From Sphingomonas lenta (GTDB lineage: Bacteria > Pseudomonadota > Alphaproteobacteria > Sphingomonadales > Sphingomonadaceae), in the NCBI RefSeq assembly GCF_002288825.1, contig NZ_NSLI01000003.1, positions 930,001 to 994,000 of the forward strand: a stretch of DNA of 64,000 nt, given 5' to 3'. Below are positions 30,734-39,339 of the stretch, piece by piece; the stretch's first letter is position 1; the number at the start of each line of letters is the position of its first letter. A model generated the notes under the pieces. The model did no database searches. It was not told the origin of the DNA and saw only the letters and a program-made list of their open reading frames with translations. A program made the position numbers and the translations under genes.

Positions 30734-32052
30734 TGACTAGGTTCCGGGCGCCCGTCGCGGTGGCGGCGCTGATGGCGCTCTCCGCCTGCGGCGTGTTCAA
30801 GGGCGGGCAGAAGCGCACGCCCACGGTCGGCGACCGCGTGCCCATCCTCGTGTCGGAGAACGACGTCGAGGCCGATCCCGCGCTCGCGGGCGTCGCGGTG
30901 ACGCTGCCGCCGGCGCAGACCAACGACGCCTGGGCGCAGCCGGGCGGCAACGCCGAAAAGGCGATCGGCCACGTGGCGCTGGCCGCGTCGCCGAGCCGCG
31001 CCTGGACCGTGCAGATCGACGGCGGCTCCAACCGTCAGCGCCTCGCCGCGCCGCCGGTGATCGCGGAAGGCAAGCTGTTCGTCGTCGACGTGACCGCGAC
31101 CGTGCACGCCTTCGACGCGAACACGGGTCAGCGCCTGTGGAGCGTGTCCGCGGCCGAGGGCGACGCGAACCGCGCGGCGCGTTTCGGCGGAGGGGCGTCC
31201 TACGACTCCGGACGGGTCTACGCGACCGACGGGCTGGGCGACGTGGTGGCCCTGAACGCGGCCGACGGCGCGGTCGTATGGCGCGCCAAGCCGGGCGGTC
31301 CGCTGCGCGGCGCGCCCACGGTCGCCAACGACACCGTCTACGTGCTCGCGCAGGACAACCAGATCTTCGCGCTCAACCAGGCCGACGGCAAGGTCCGCTG
31401 GGCGCAGCAGGGCACGCTGGAGACGCAGGGCGTGTTCGGCGTCGCCGCGCCCGCGTCGGCGCAGGGGACGGTGGTCGCCGGTTTCTCGTCGGGCGAGCTC
31501 AACGCCTATCGCTACGAGAACGGCCGCGTGCTGTGGCAGGACGCGCTGAGCCGCACCACGATCTCGACCTCCGTGTCCAGCCTGTCGGACATCGACGCCT
31601 CGCCCGTCATCGACGGCGGCCGCGTCTATGCGGTGGGCGAGGGCGGCCGCATGGTCGCGCTCGACCTCGCCACCGGCCAGCGCCTGTGGGAGCAGAACGT
31701 CGCCGGCATCTCCACGCCGGCGATCGCGGGCGAGTGGCTGTTCGTGGTGACGGACGACGCGCGCCTCATGGCGATCTCGCGCACCACCGGCCGCGCGCGC
31801 TGGATCTCGCAGCTCCGCCGCTACCGCAACGAGAAGAAGCGCTCGGGTGCGATCACCTGGTTCGGCCCGGTGCTCGCGGGCAACCGGCTGGTGCTCGTCA
31901 ACTCGGAAGGCGAGATCGCCTATGCCGACGCGGGCGACGGCAAGGTCGCCGCGACCGTGGAGGCGGGCGACCCGTTCGGCCTGTCGCCCGTGGTGGCGAA
32001 CGGCACGCTCTACACGCTGGACGACCGCGGACGCATCTCCGCCTATCGTTGA
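30730..32052 (+). CDS. bamB: Outer membrane assembly lipoprotein BamB
   Basis: A 440-residue beta-propeller lipoprotein of the BAM complex. The lipobox is LSAC (Cys about 19). The propeller carries repeated PQQ-like blade motifs: HAFDANTGQRLWSV, VVALNAADGAVVWRAK, IFALNQADGKVRWAQQG, MVALDLATGQRLWEQNV. A roughly 60-residue linker precedes it. Start overlaps the stop of the YfgM-like gene by 4 nt. The BamD partner is at 37332-38264. The downstream der gene follows after a family A repeat. Confidence 0.93.
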   Translation: MMTRFRAPVAVAALMALSACGVFKGGQKRTPTVGDRVPILVSENDVEADPALAGVAVTLPPAQTNDAWAQPGGNAEKAIGHVALAASPSRAWTVQIDGGSNRQRLAAPPVIAEGKLFVVDVTATVHAFDANTGQRLWSVSAAEGDANRAARFGGGASYDSGRVYATDGLGDVVALNAADGAVVWRAKPGGPLRGAPTVANDTVYVLAQDNQIFALNQADGKVRWAQQGTLETQGVFGVAAPASAQGTVVAGFSSGELNAYRYENGRVLWQDALSRTTISTSVSSLSDIDASPVIDGGRVYAVGEGGRMVALDLATGQRLWEQNVAGISTPAIAGEWLFVVTDDARLMAISRTTGRARWISQLRRYRNEKKRSGAITWFGPVLAGNRLVLVNSEGEIAYADAGDGKVAATVEAGDPFGLSPVVANGTLYTLDDRGRISAYR

Positions 32053-32059
32053 CCTCCAA

Positions 32060-32222
32060 CCCTCTCCCGCTTTCGCGGGAGAGGGACAGGCCCATAGGGC
32101 CAGGGTGAGGGCAGTACCCTCGCCGGGTCGGGCCCTCACCCTGCTGCTCCGCAGCTGTCCCTCTCCCGCGCCAAGGCACCCAGCAAAGTAGTACTTTGCT
32201 GAGGACCCAAAGCGGGAGAGGG
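32060..32222. repeat. Family A composite palindromic repeat, copy 2 (interrupted)
   Basis: It has the standard outer hairpin on the left, inner stems GGCCC-ATA-GGGCC (left) and GCTGC-TCC-GCAGC (right), and the AGGGTGAGGGC / GCCCTCACCCT arms. The right outer hairpin is broken after CCCTCTCCCGCG by a 38-nt insertion (32171-32208), then resumes AAAGCGGGAGAGG. Confidence 0.9.
32171..32208. repeat. 38-nt hairpin insertion inside a family A arm
   Basis: Comparing this arm with the other copies, the loop CGCG-AAAGCG is split by a 38-nt segment. Its centre, AGCAAAGTAGTACTTTGCT, is a perfect 9-bp inverted repeat around one G. The flanks GGCACCC and GAGGACCC are partly GC-rich. No other copy in this window has it. 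Confidence 0.75.
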
Positions 32223-32236
32223 GTTAAGGCAGTTCT

Positions 32237-33592
32237 ATGTCCCGCCTCCCCGTCGTCGCCATCGTCGGCCGCCCGAACGTCGGCAAGTCCACGCTGTTCA
32301 ACCGCCTCGTCGGCAAGAAGCTCGCGCTCGTCGACGACCGCCCGGGCGTGACGCGCGACCGGCGGGAGGGCGACGCGCACCTGCTCGGCCTCGATTTCCG
32401 CGTCATCGATACCGCCGGCTATGAGGACGAAGACCCTGACACGCTCCCCGGCCGCATGCGCCGCCAGACCGAGGCCGCCGTCGAGCAGGCCGACGTCGCG
32501 CTGTTCCTGATCGACGCGCGCGCCGGGATCGTACCGCTCGACGAGGAGATCGCCCGCTGGCTCCGCGCGTCCGACACGCCGATCGTGCTCGTCGCCAACA
32601 AGGCGGAGGGCCGCGCGGCGGAGCAGGGCATCCTAGAAAGCCTGGCGCTCGGCTTCGGCGACCCCGTCCAGCTCTCCGCCGAGCACGGCGAGGGCGTGGC
32701 CGACCTGTTCGAGGCGATCCTCCCCCACATGCCGGAAGAGATCGAAGAGGAGTTCGAGGACGAGGAAGCGCCCGACGCCCCGCTCAAGCTCGCGATCGTC
32801 GGCCGCCCCAATGCGGGCAAGTCGACGCTGGTCAACCGGCTGCTCGGCGAGGAGCGGCTGATCACCGGCCCGGAAGCCGGGATCACGCGCGATTCGATCG
32901 CGATCGACTGGGAATGGCAGGGCAGGCGGGTGCGCCTGATCGACACGGCGGGCATGCGCAAGCGCGCCAAGGTGCAGGACAAGCTGGAGAAGTTGTCGGT
33001 CGCCGACGCGCTCCGCGCCGTCGACTTCGCCGAAGTCGTCGTGCTGCTGCTCGACGCGACGCTCGGGCTGGAAGGGCAGGACCTCCGCATCGCCGACCGG
33101 GTGCTGGAGGAGGGCCGCGCGCTCGTCATCGCGCTCAATAAATGGGACGTAGCCGAGAACCCGTCCGCGCTCTTCAACGGCGTCAAAAAGGCGCTCGAGG
33201 ATGGCTTGAGCCAGGTCAAGGGCGTGCCGGTCCTCACCGTTTCCGCGGCCACCGGCAAGGGCTTAGACACGCTTCTTCAGGTGGCGTTCGAAACGCGCGA
33301 GGCCTGGTCCAAGCGCGTGCCCACCGGCGAACTGAACCGCTGGTTCGAGCGCGCCGTCGAGGCCAACCCGCCGCCCGCGCCCGGCGGCAAGCGCGTGAAG
33401 CTCCGCTACGTCACGCAGGTGAAGACGCGGCCGCCCTCCTTCGTCATCTTCGGCACTCGCGTGGACCAGCTCCCCGCCAGCTACGAACGCTACCTCGTCA
33501 ACTCGATGCGGCGCGACCTCGGCTTCGGCGCGGTGCCCGTGCGCCTGACGATGCGCGCACCCCGCAACCCGTTCGACCGCGACCGGCAATAG
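32237..33592 (+). CDS. der: Ribosome biogenesis GTPase Der (EngA)
   Basis: A 451-residue double GTPase needed for 50S subunit assembly. Domain 1 has GRPNVGKSTLFN, DTAGYED and NKAEG. Domain 2 has GRPNAGKSTLVN, DTAGMRKRAK and NKWD. An acidic linker (EEIEEEFEDEEAPDA) separates them, and a KH-like C-terminal domain ends the protein. AAGG lies about 8 nt before the ATG. It completes the YfgM-BamB-Der order, though a 163-nt repeat now separates it from bamB. Confidence 0.97.
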   Translation: MSRLPVVAIVGRPNVGKSTLFNRLVGKKLALVDDRPGVTRDRREGDAHLLGLDFRVIDTAGYEDEDPDTLPGRMRRQTEAAVEQADVALFLIDARAGIVPLDEEIARWLRASDTPIVLVANKAEGRAAEQGILESLALGFGDPVQLSAEHGEGVADLFEAILPHMPEEIEEEFEDEEAPDAPLKLAIVGRPNAGKSTLVNRLLGEERLITGPEAGITRDSIAIDWEWQGRRVRLIDTAGMRKRAKVQDKLEKLSVADALRAVDFAEVVVLLLDATLGLEGQDLRIADRVLEEGRALVIALNKWDVAENPSALFNGVKKALEDGLSQVKGVPVLTVSAATGKGLDTLLQVAFETREAWSKRVPTGELNRWFERAVEANPPPAPGGKRVKLRYVTQVKTRPPSFVIFGTRVDQLPASYERYLVNSMRRDLGFGAVPVRLTMRAPRNPFDRDRQ

Positions 33593-33699
33593 GTCCGTTC
33601 CGGAGGCGCGCGGCGCACGCCGGCAACCGCCTGTTTACCTTCCCGCGGGTAGAAGCCGTCCCGTGAAGCGCCGCGACGGGGGTCCGCGGCGCGCGGGAG

Positions 33700-34137
33700 A
33701 TGCTGGTGTCGTTCGAAGGTAGCACGCTGGTCGACTGGAACGCCTACGCCAAGGCGCGAAGCGAGCTCGGCGCGGGGTTCGTCCGCATCCTGGGCTATTT
33801 CCGCGAGGACGGGGTGAAGTCGGTCGCGCAGATCGAGGGGGCGATGCGCGCCAAATCGGCCGCGCAACTCGTCATTCCCGCCCACACGTTGAAAGGCGAG
33901 TCCCGCCAGTTTGGCGCGGAGCCGCTGGCGGCGCTGGCCGAGCAGATCGAGAACATCGCGCGCGACTGCGTGGAGACGCGTGACACGCCCGACGAGGCGC
34001 TGGAGCTCGTCGTGAAGCTCAGGCCGCTGTTCAACGACACGCTGCAACTGCTTGAGCGCGAAGCCAATCCGCTCGCCGAGCGCCGTCCCGCGGCGGGCTT
34101 CGGCCGGCGGCCTACGACGTTCGGACGCGCGGGCTAA
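33700..34137 (+). CDS. Histidine phosphotransfer (Hpt) domain protein
   Basis: A 145-residue single-domain phosphotransfer protein. The Hpt motif AHTLKGES places the phospho-His near residue 62, within a helical bundle (LGAGFVRILGYFREDG, LAALAEQIENIARD). A roughly 25-residue basic tail follows (GFGRRPTTFGRAG). The start may instead be the GTG two codons later, which has a better-spaced GGGAG. Possible partner of a hybrid kinase such as that at 25667; this is inference. Its 3' end overlaps the convergent DUF418 gene by 26 nt. Confidence 0.87.
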   Translation: MLVSFEGSTLVDWNAYAKARSELGAGFVRILGYFREDGVKSVAQIEGAMRAKSAAQLVIPAHTLKGESRQFGAEPLAALAEQIENIARDCVETRDTPDEALELVVKLRPLFNDTLQLLEREANPLAERRPAAGFGRRPTTFGRAG

Positions 34138-35323
34138 GTCGAAGCGGCTGGACCTCCAGCCGCGCCAGGCTGCGCCACAGCCATTCGAGCGGACCGTAGC
34201 GGTAGCGCTCAAGCCAGGGCTTCGACCAAGCGAGCATCAGCGCCCAGGCGACAGGCACGAGCAGATACATCTCCGCGCGTCCCAGCCGGCCGAACATCCC
34301 CAAGCCCCAGCCTTGGAAGATCGCGGTCATCAACAAGGTCGTGCCGAGATAGTTGGTGAACGCGGTCCGGCCGACCGCGGCGACCCTTTCCGTCAACCAC
34401 CCGCCCGGTCGCGCGGCCAGAACGATCAGGCACACATAACCCAGGAAAAAGACCGGTCGGATAGGTGTCGAACCTACGATCGAGCCGAAAAGGACATAAC
34501 GCGGATCAAATCCGGACCGCAGCGTCATCGCCGCCAAGACGAGATAGAGCGCCAATCCGGACGGGACCAGGATCGCGGCCCAGCGCGCATAGCGGCGGCG
34601 CTCCCACGCGGCGGTCAGGAAGCCGGACTTCAGTCCCGCCATGCCCCATAGCATGTAGCCCAGCGTTTCCGGCGCGGCAAAGAACAGGAAGCTGAACGGG
34701 TCGGTGTTGTTCGCCGCGCGCCAGGAAAGCGTCTCGGCGTAACCGCCGCGCATCGCCGCGACCTCGGCCGAGACGCCGGGGCTGCCCGCGCCGAAACCGG
34801 CCAGCATGGCGTCGGCGCCCGGCATGTTCGCCAGGATCGCCAGAAGGGGGAGGGCGCTCCAGATCGCCTGGACGATCAGGGCGGCCGCGCCCGCGACGAT
34901 CAGCCCGCGCACCGGCAAACCGGTGAAGAAAAAGGCGGCCGCCCCGACCAGCGCATAGTGCGCCAGGATGTCGCCCCACCAGAGGCCATAGAGGTGGACG
35001 AGCCCGATCAGGAACAGCCAGAACATTCGTTGGTAGTGCACGCTGAACGCGGTCTCGCCGGCTTGCGTCGCTCGGTCGATCACCAACAGCATCGACGCGC
35101 CGAACAGGAAGGAGAAGAGCCCGCGCATCTTGCCTTCGACCAGCACGAAGGTGGCGGTCCACGCGGCGATATCGGCGGCACCGGTTCCGCCCCAGGGCGA
35201 CGGCGAGAAATACGCCGCTCGCGGCAGGCCGAAGGCGGGGAGGTTGGCGACGAGGATGCCCATGACGGCGACGCCGCGGATGACGTCGAGCGTCGCGATG
35301 CGGTCCGCCGATGTGGTCGCCAC
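34112..35323 (-). CDS. DUF418 family integral membrane protein
   Basis: A 403-residue polytopic protein with about ten hydrophobic helices. The N-terminal signature is RIATLDVIRGVAVMGILVAN, followed by KMRGLFSFLFGASM, and the C-terminal DUF418 domain has AVGRTAFTNYL, QGWGLG and the PLEWLWRSL ending. The family is related to acyltransferase-like and YeiB proteins of unknown activity. The start is GTG at 35323, with AAGGAGAT upstream, preferred over a TTG eight codons earlier. The last 26 nt overlap the hpt gene on the opposite strand. Confidence 0.88.
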   Translation of the reverse strand: MATTSADRIATLDVIRGVAVMGILVANLPAFGLPRAAYFSPSPWGGTGAADIAAWTATFVLVEGKMRGLFSFLFGASMLLVIDRATQAGETAFSVHYQRMFWLFLIGLVHLYGLWWGDILAHYALVGAAAFFFTGLPVRGLIVAGAAALIVQAIWSALPLLAILANMPGADAMLAGFGAGSPGVSAEVAAMRGGYAETLSWRAANNTDPFSFLFFAAPETLGYMLWGMAGLKSGFLTAAWERRRYARWAAILVPSGLALYLVLAAMTLRSGFDPRYVLFGSIVGSTPIRPVFFLGYVCLIVLAARPGGWLTERVAAVGRTAFTNYLGTTLLMTAIFQGWGLGMFGRLGRAEMYLLVPVAWALMLAWSKPWLERYRYGPLEWLWRSLARLEVQPLRLSPRVRTS

Positions 35324-35348
35324 CCTCTGATCTCCTTCGCTTCCCAAC

Positions 35349-35452
35349 CGTCACCCCGGGCTTGACCCCGGGGTCCATGCGCGTCCGTGTCTGCAAGCGT
35401 TGCGCCCGTGAACAGCGAACGCGCGTGGATGCCGGAACGAGTCCGGCATGAC
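35349..35452. repeat. Family B palindromic repeat pair
   Basis: The left hairpin is GTCACCCCGGG..CCCGGGGTCCAT and the right hairpin TGGATGCCGGA..TCCGGCATGAC. They are separated by about 45 nt containing GCGCGTCCG and CGCGCG motifs seen in the other copies. It lies between DUF418 and the recN 3' end. Confidence 0.85.
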
Positions 35453-35476
35453 GAGAGCGAAGTAGGAGGCGAGCCC

Positions 35477-37135
35477 CTACGCCGCTTCCAGCAACCTTCC
35501 CGCCTGCGCCCGCGCCTCGTCGGTCACCGTCGCGCCCGACAGCATCCGCGCGATCTCCTCGCGGCGCTCGTTCTCGGGCAGCACGCGGACGCTGGTGCGC
35601 GTCACCGTGCCGTCGGACGCCTTAGCGATCAGGAAGTGCCGGTCGCCGCGCGCCGCCACCTGGGGTGAGTGCGTCACGACGAGCAGCTGCGTCCGCTCGG
35701 CCAGCCGAGCGAGCCGCTCGCCGATCGCGCTCGCCACCGCGCCGCCGACGCCGCGGTCGATCTCGTCAAAGATCATCGTCGCCGCGCCGCCCTGTTCGGC
35801 GAGCGACACCTTGAGCGCGAGCAGGAAACGCGACAGCTCGCCGCCGGACGCGATCTTGGCCAGCGGCGCGAAGGGCGCGCCGGGGTTGGTCGCGATCTCG
35901 AATTCGACGCGGTCCTTGCCCGCGCCCGACCAATTGTCGGGCGAGGCGGGCGCGACGTTGGTGCGGAAGCGCGCGGCGTCGAGCTTGAGCGGCGGCAGCT
36001 CGCCCGCGACGGCGTCGTCAAGCCGCGCGGCCGCCGCGCGACGCCGCTCGCTGAGCGCGTCCGCGGCCTTGTCGTACTCGGCGCGCGCGGCGGCGACCTG
36101 CGCCTCCAGCTTGCCGATGCCCTCCTCGCCGGCTTCGAGCCGCTGCAGCCGCCCGCTCAGCTCCTCCGCCAGCGCGGCGAGGTCGTCGGGCTGAACGCGG
36201 TGCTTGCGCGCCATGCCGCGCAGGTCGAACAGCCGCGCCTCGTCCGCCTCGAGCTCGCGGGGATCATAGGCGAGCGCCACGCGCGCCTCGCGCAACTTGT
36301 CCTCAGCGGCCGCGCACTCGATGATCGCGCGGTCCACCGCCGCGAGCGCCTCGGCGAGCGCCGGATGGTCCTCGCCCACGCGCTCCAGCACGCGCGCCGC
36401 CTGGCGCAGGCACGAGATGCCGCCGTTCGAGCCCTCCAGGCAATCAGCCACTGTTTCTAGTTCCCCCGCGATCTTCTCCGCCCGCTGCATCCCACGGCGC
36501 TTGTCGGCGAGCGCCTCCTCCTCGCCCGGCTCGGGGGCGAGCCGCGTCAGCTCGTCGACCGCGTGCTCCAGCCATTCGCGGTCGCGCGCCGCCGCCTCGA
36601 TCTCCGCGCGCGCCGCCGCCAGCTTGCCTTCCGCCGCGCGCAAGCGCTCCCAGGCGCGCGCCGTCTCCTCGGGCCGGACGCGGCCGAAGGCGTCGAGCAG
36701 CGCCCGGTGCCCGCGCGGGTTCAAGAGCCCGCGATCGTCGTGCTGCCCGTGGATCTCGACCAGATAGGGTGCCAGCTCGCGCAGCAGCCCCGCCGACGCC
36801 GGCTGGCTGTTGACGAAGCCGCGGCTGCCGCCGTCCGACTTGACGACGCGGCGGATCAGCAGCGGCTCGCCGGGCTCGACCTCCACGCCGTTCTCGTCGA
36901 GCATCGCGGCGAGGTCGGGCGAGGGCGGGTCGAAGGTCGCGGTCACCACCGCCTGACCCGCGCCGTGGCGCACCAGCCCGCTGTCGCCGCGCGCGCCCAG
37001 CGCCAGCCCCAGCGCGTCCAAAAGGATCGACTTGCCGGCACCCGTCTCGCCGGTGAGCACGTCCAGCCCCGCGCCGAACTCCAGGTCCAGCGCTTCGATC
37101 AACACCACGTCACGGATGGAGAGCCCGGTCAGCAT
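35477..37135 (-). CDS. recN: DNA repair protein RecN
   Basis: A 552-residue SMC-like ATPase for double-strand break repair. Walker A is LTGETGAGKSILLDAL (about 30-45). Long Ala/Glu/Arg coiled coils span about 150-370. The signature is IASGGELSRFLLALK, and Walker B is TMIFDEIDRGVGG with the H-loop VVTHSPQVAA. recN is often LexA-controlled, but I found no GTTC-N7-GTTC in the 65 nt upstream; those bases are occupied partly by a family A repeat. The bamD gene lies upstream on the same strand. Confidence 0.96.
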   Translation of the reverse strand: MLTGLSIRDVVLIEALDLEFGAGLDVLTGETGAGKSILLDALGLALGARGDSGLVRHGAGQAVVTATFDPPSPDLAAMLDENGVEVEPGEPLLIRRVVKSDGGSRGFVNSQPASAGLLRELAPYLVEIHGQHDDRGLLNPRGHRALLDAFGRVRPEETARAWERLRAAEGKLAAARAEIEAAARDREWLEHAVDELTRLAPEPGEEEALADKRRGMQRAEKIAGELETVADCLEGSNGGISCLRQAARVLERVGEDHPALAEALAAVDRAIIECAAAEDKLREARVALAYDPRELEADEARLFDLRGMARKHRVQPDDLAALAEELSGRLQRLEAGEEGIGKLEAQVAAARAEYDKAADALSERRRAAAARLDDAVAGELPPLKLDAARFRTNVAPASPDNWSGAGKDRVEFEIATNPGAPFAPLAKIASGGELSRFLLALKVSLAEQGGAATMIFDEIDRGVGGAVASAIGERLARLAERTQLLVVTHSPQVAARGDRHFLIAKASDGTVTRTSVRVLPENERREEIARMLSGATVTDEARAQAGRLLEAA

Positions 37136-37187
37136 CGTCGCCGAGGCTTAGACGATCCGGAACAGAAAGTGATCCCCGTCTTTCTCG

Positions 37188-37323
37188 CCCTCTCCCGCTT
37201 TCGCGGGAGAGGGACAGGCCCGCAGGGCCAGGGTGAGGGCCTGAACCGCGCGCATCCCGGAGAACAGGCCCTCACCCGACCTCGCTGCGCTCGGCCACCC
37301 TCTCCCGCGAAAGCGGGAGAGGG
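37188..37323. repeat. Family A composite palindromic repeat, copy 3
   Basis: It has outer CCCTCTCCCGC..GCGGGAGAGGG hairpins at both ends. The left inner stem is GGCCC-GCA-GGGCC. The right inner part is GACCTCGCTGCGCTCGGCC, a different sequence that still folds. It separates bamD and recN, both on the minus strand. Confidence 0.9.
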
Positions 37324-37331
37324 GAGGAGGA

Positions 37332-38264
37332 TCACCCTCCGGTCGGCGTCTGCGTCGTGTCCACCCTGGGCGTCGGCGTCTCGTTCGGCACGCCCAGGCC
37401 CGGCGCGCCCATATTGCCCTCGGTCGCGGGCGCGCCCGGCGCCACGACCTGCTGGCCCGCGGCCACCGGCGCGATCGCCTGCACCGGGTGCTCGCCCATC
37501 AGCTTGTAGGCCCGCTCGTACCACTCGGTTTCGGGATAGTTGCGGCCCAGCACGGCCGCGGCCTTCTGCGCCTCCGGCCGGACGCCCAGCGCCAGATAGG
37601 TCTCGACGAGCCGCATCAGCGCCTCGGGCGTGTGGGTGGTCTGCTGATACTGGTCCACCACGCGGCGGAAGCGCATGGAGGAGGCGAGCCACTGGCCGCG
37701 CGTCTGGTAGAAGCGGCCGACCTCCATCTCCTTGCCGGCGAGGTGGTCGTTGACGAGGTCGATCTTGAGCCGCGCGTCGGCGGCGTAGCGCGTGTTCGGG
37801 TAGCGCCGCGTCAGCTCGCCCAGCGCGTCGAGCGCTTGCCGGCTGATCTTCTGATCGCGCGTCACGTCGCTGATCTGCTCGTAATAGCAGAGCGCGATGA
37901 GGTAATAGGCGTAGGGCGCGTCGCGGTTGCCGGGGTGCACGGACAGGAAGCGCTGCGCCGATTGGATCGCCTGGGTGTAATCCTTGTTCAGGTAATAGCT
38001 GAACGCGCTCATCAGCTGCGCGCGCCGGGCCCAGACGGAATAGGGGTGCTGGCGCTCGACCTCGTCGAACAGCACCGCCGCCTCCTTATACTGGCCGCGG
38101 TCGAGGCGGTTGCGGGCGGTGGTGTAAAGCGTGCCGACGTCGCGCGCGACATAGGGCACGTCGCCGGACGAGCGGTTGCGCGCGCAACCGGCGAGGGGGA
38201 GGGCGACGGCCGCGATCAGCAGCGCCGCGATAGGCTTGGACGGGAGGATACGCATCGGTTCCAT
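37332..38264 (-). CDS. bamD: Outer membrane protein assembly factor BamD
   Basis: A 310-residue TPR lipoprotein of the BAM complex. The lipobox is LAGC (Cys about 27). Five TPR-like helix pairs follow, with ALFDEVERQHPYSVWARRAQL, PGNRDAPYAYYLIALCYYE and RYPNTRYAADARLKIDLVNDHLAGKEMEVGRFY (described here only by its ends). A Pro/Gly/Thr-rich tail of about 60 residues is extra compared with E. coli. The start may be the ATG at 38255 instead. BamB is at 30730. Confidence 0.94.
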   Translation of the reverse strand: MEPMRILPSKPIAALLIAAVALPLAGCARNRSSGDVPYVARDVGTLYTTARNRLDRGQYKEAAVLFDEVERQHPYSVWARRAQLMSAFSYYLNKDYTQAIQSAQRFLSVHPGNRDAPYAYYLIALCYYEQISDVTRDQKISRQALDALGELTRRYPNTRYAADARLKIDLVNDHLAGKEMEVGRFYQTRGQWLASSMRFRRVVDQYQQTTHTPEALMRLVETYLALGVRPEAQKAAAVLGRNYPETEWYERAYKLMGEHPVQAIAPVAAGQQVVAPGAPATEGNMGAPGLGVPNETPTPRVDTTQTPTGG

Positions 38265-38348
38265 GCTTTAGCGTGGGGGGCGGGCCGGTTCTAGTCCCGC
38301 GCGCCCCGACATTGTAGTGGCGAGGCGCACCTGCAGGAAGGACCCCAT

Positions 38349-39170
38349 ATGCCCGCGACCAAGCTCCGGACCCACCGCGTCGATAAGCCCTGGGGGCGTC
38401 ACACGCTGTTCCCCGGCTTCCCCGACCCCGCGCCGGACGCGGAGCCCGTGGGCGAGGTCTGGTTCCAGGAGCCCGGCAACAGCGCGCCCGACCTCTTGAT
38501 CAAGTACCTGTTCACCGACGAGAAGCTGTCGGTGCAGGTCCATCCCGACGACGAGCAGGCGCACGCCCGTGGCCTGCCCCGCGGCAAGGACGAGTGCTGG
38601 ACGATCCTGACCGCCGAGCCCGACTCGACGATCGCGCTGGGGACGAAAGAGCCCGTCGACCGCGACACGCTGAGGGCGGCGGCGCTGGACGGGTCGATCG
38701 AGGGCTTGCTCGATTGGAAGCCGGTCAAGGCGGGCGACTTCTACTACTCGGCATCGGGCACCATCCACGCGATCGGGGCGGGGATCACGCTCATCGAGGT
38801 GCAGCAGAACTCGGAGACGACCTACCGGCTCTACGACTATGGCCGCCCGCGCGAGCTGCACCTGGACGACGGGATCGCGGTCGCCGACCCCGTGCCGTAC
38901 GAACCGATCACCGCGCCGGGCGAGGTGGAGCCGGGCCGCACGATCCTGGTGGAGGGGCCGAAGTTCGTCCTCGAGCGCTGGCGCGGCGGGCGCGAGGTGG
39001 CGCTGCCGGAAGGTGCGACGGCGTGGCTGGTCCCGATCACCGGCGAGGGCGAGGTCGCGGGCGTGCCGTTCCGGGCGGGCGAGTGCGTCACGGTGACCGG
39101 GAGCGAGCGCGTCGAGACGGGCGAGGGGGCCGACCTGCTGTTCGCCTATCCGGGTACGACGCGCCTTTGA
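38349..39170 (+). CDS. manA: Class I mannose-6-phosphate isomerase
   Basis: A 273-residue cupin isomerase linking fructose-6-P and mannose-6-P, supplying GDP-mannose and exopolysaccharide sugars. Motifs are KPWGRHTLFPG, EVWFQEPG, LSVQVHPDD (zinc ligands Gln and His), SGTIHAIGAG (third ligand) and EVQQNSETTYRLYDYGR. It is the short sphingomonad/Bacillus-like form lacking the long eukaryotic insert. AGGAAGGA lies 8 nt before the ATG. It is divergent from bamD and followed by a family A repeat and a glycosyltransferase. Confidence 0.95.
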   Translation: MPATKLRTHRVDKPWGRHTLFPGFPDPAPDAEPVGEVWFQEPGNSAPDLLIKYLFTDEKLSVQVHPDDEQAHARGLPRGKDECWTILTAEPDSTIALGTKEPVDRDTLRAAALDGSIEGLLDWKPVKAGDFYYSASGTIHAIGAGITLIEVQQNSETTYRLYDYGRPRELHLDDGIAVADPVPYEPITAPGEVEPGRTILVEGPKFVLERWRGGREVALPEGATAWLVPITGEGEVAGVPFRAGECVTVTGSERVETGEGADLLFAYPGTTRL

Positions 39171-39181
39171 CGGATGCGAAA

Positions 39182-39307
39182 CCCTCTCCCGCTTTCGCGG
39201 GAGAGGGACAGCGGCGCAGCCGCAGGGTGAGGGCCCGCCCTTGACAGGTACTGCCCTCACCCTGGCGCGTGCCGCGCCTGTCCCTCTCCCGCGAAAGCGG
39301 GAGAGGG
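39182..39307. repeat. Family A composite palindromic repeat, copy 4
   Basis: It has outer hairpins at both ends. The left inner stem GCGGC-GCA-GCCGC is identical to copy 1. The right inner stem is GGCGCG-TGC-CGCGCC, different from copy 1 but fully paired. It lies between manA and the GT4 gene. Confidence 0.9.
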
Positions 39308-39339
39308 CTTGGTAAGGTGGACGCGCTAAGCCGGACCCG

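Noticed and set aside
37136-37187. LexA box before recN
   Set aside because: GTTC is present once (minus strand), but the second half-site is missing at N7.
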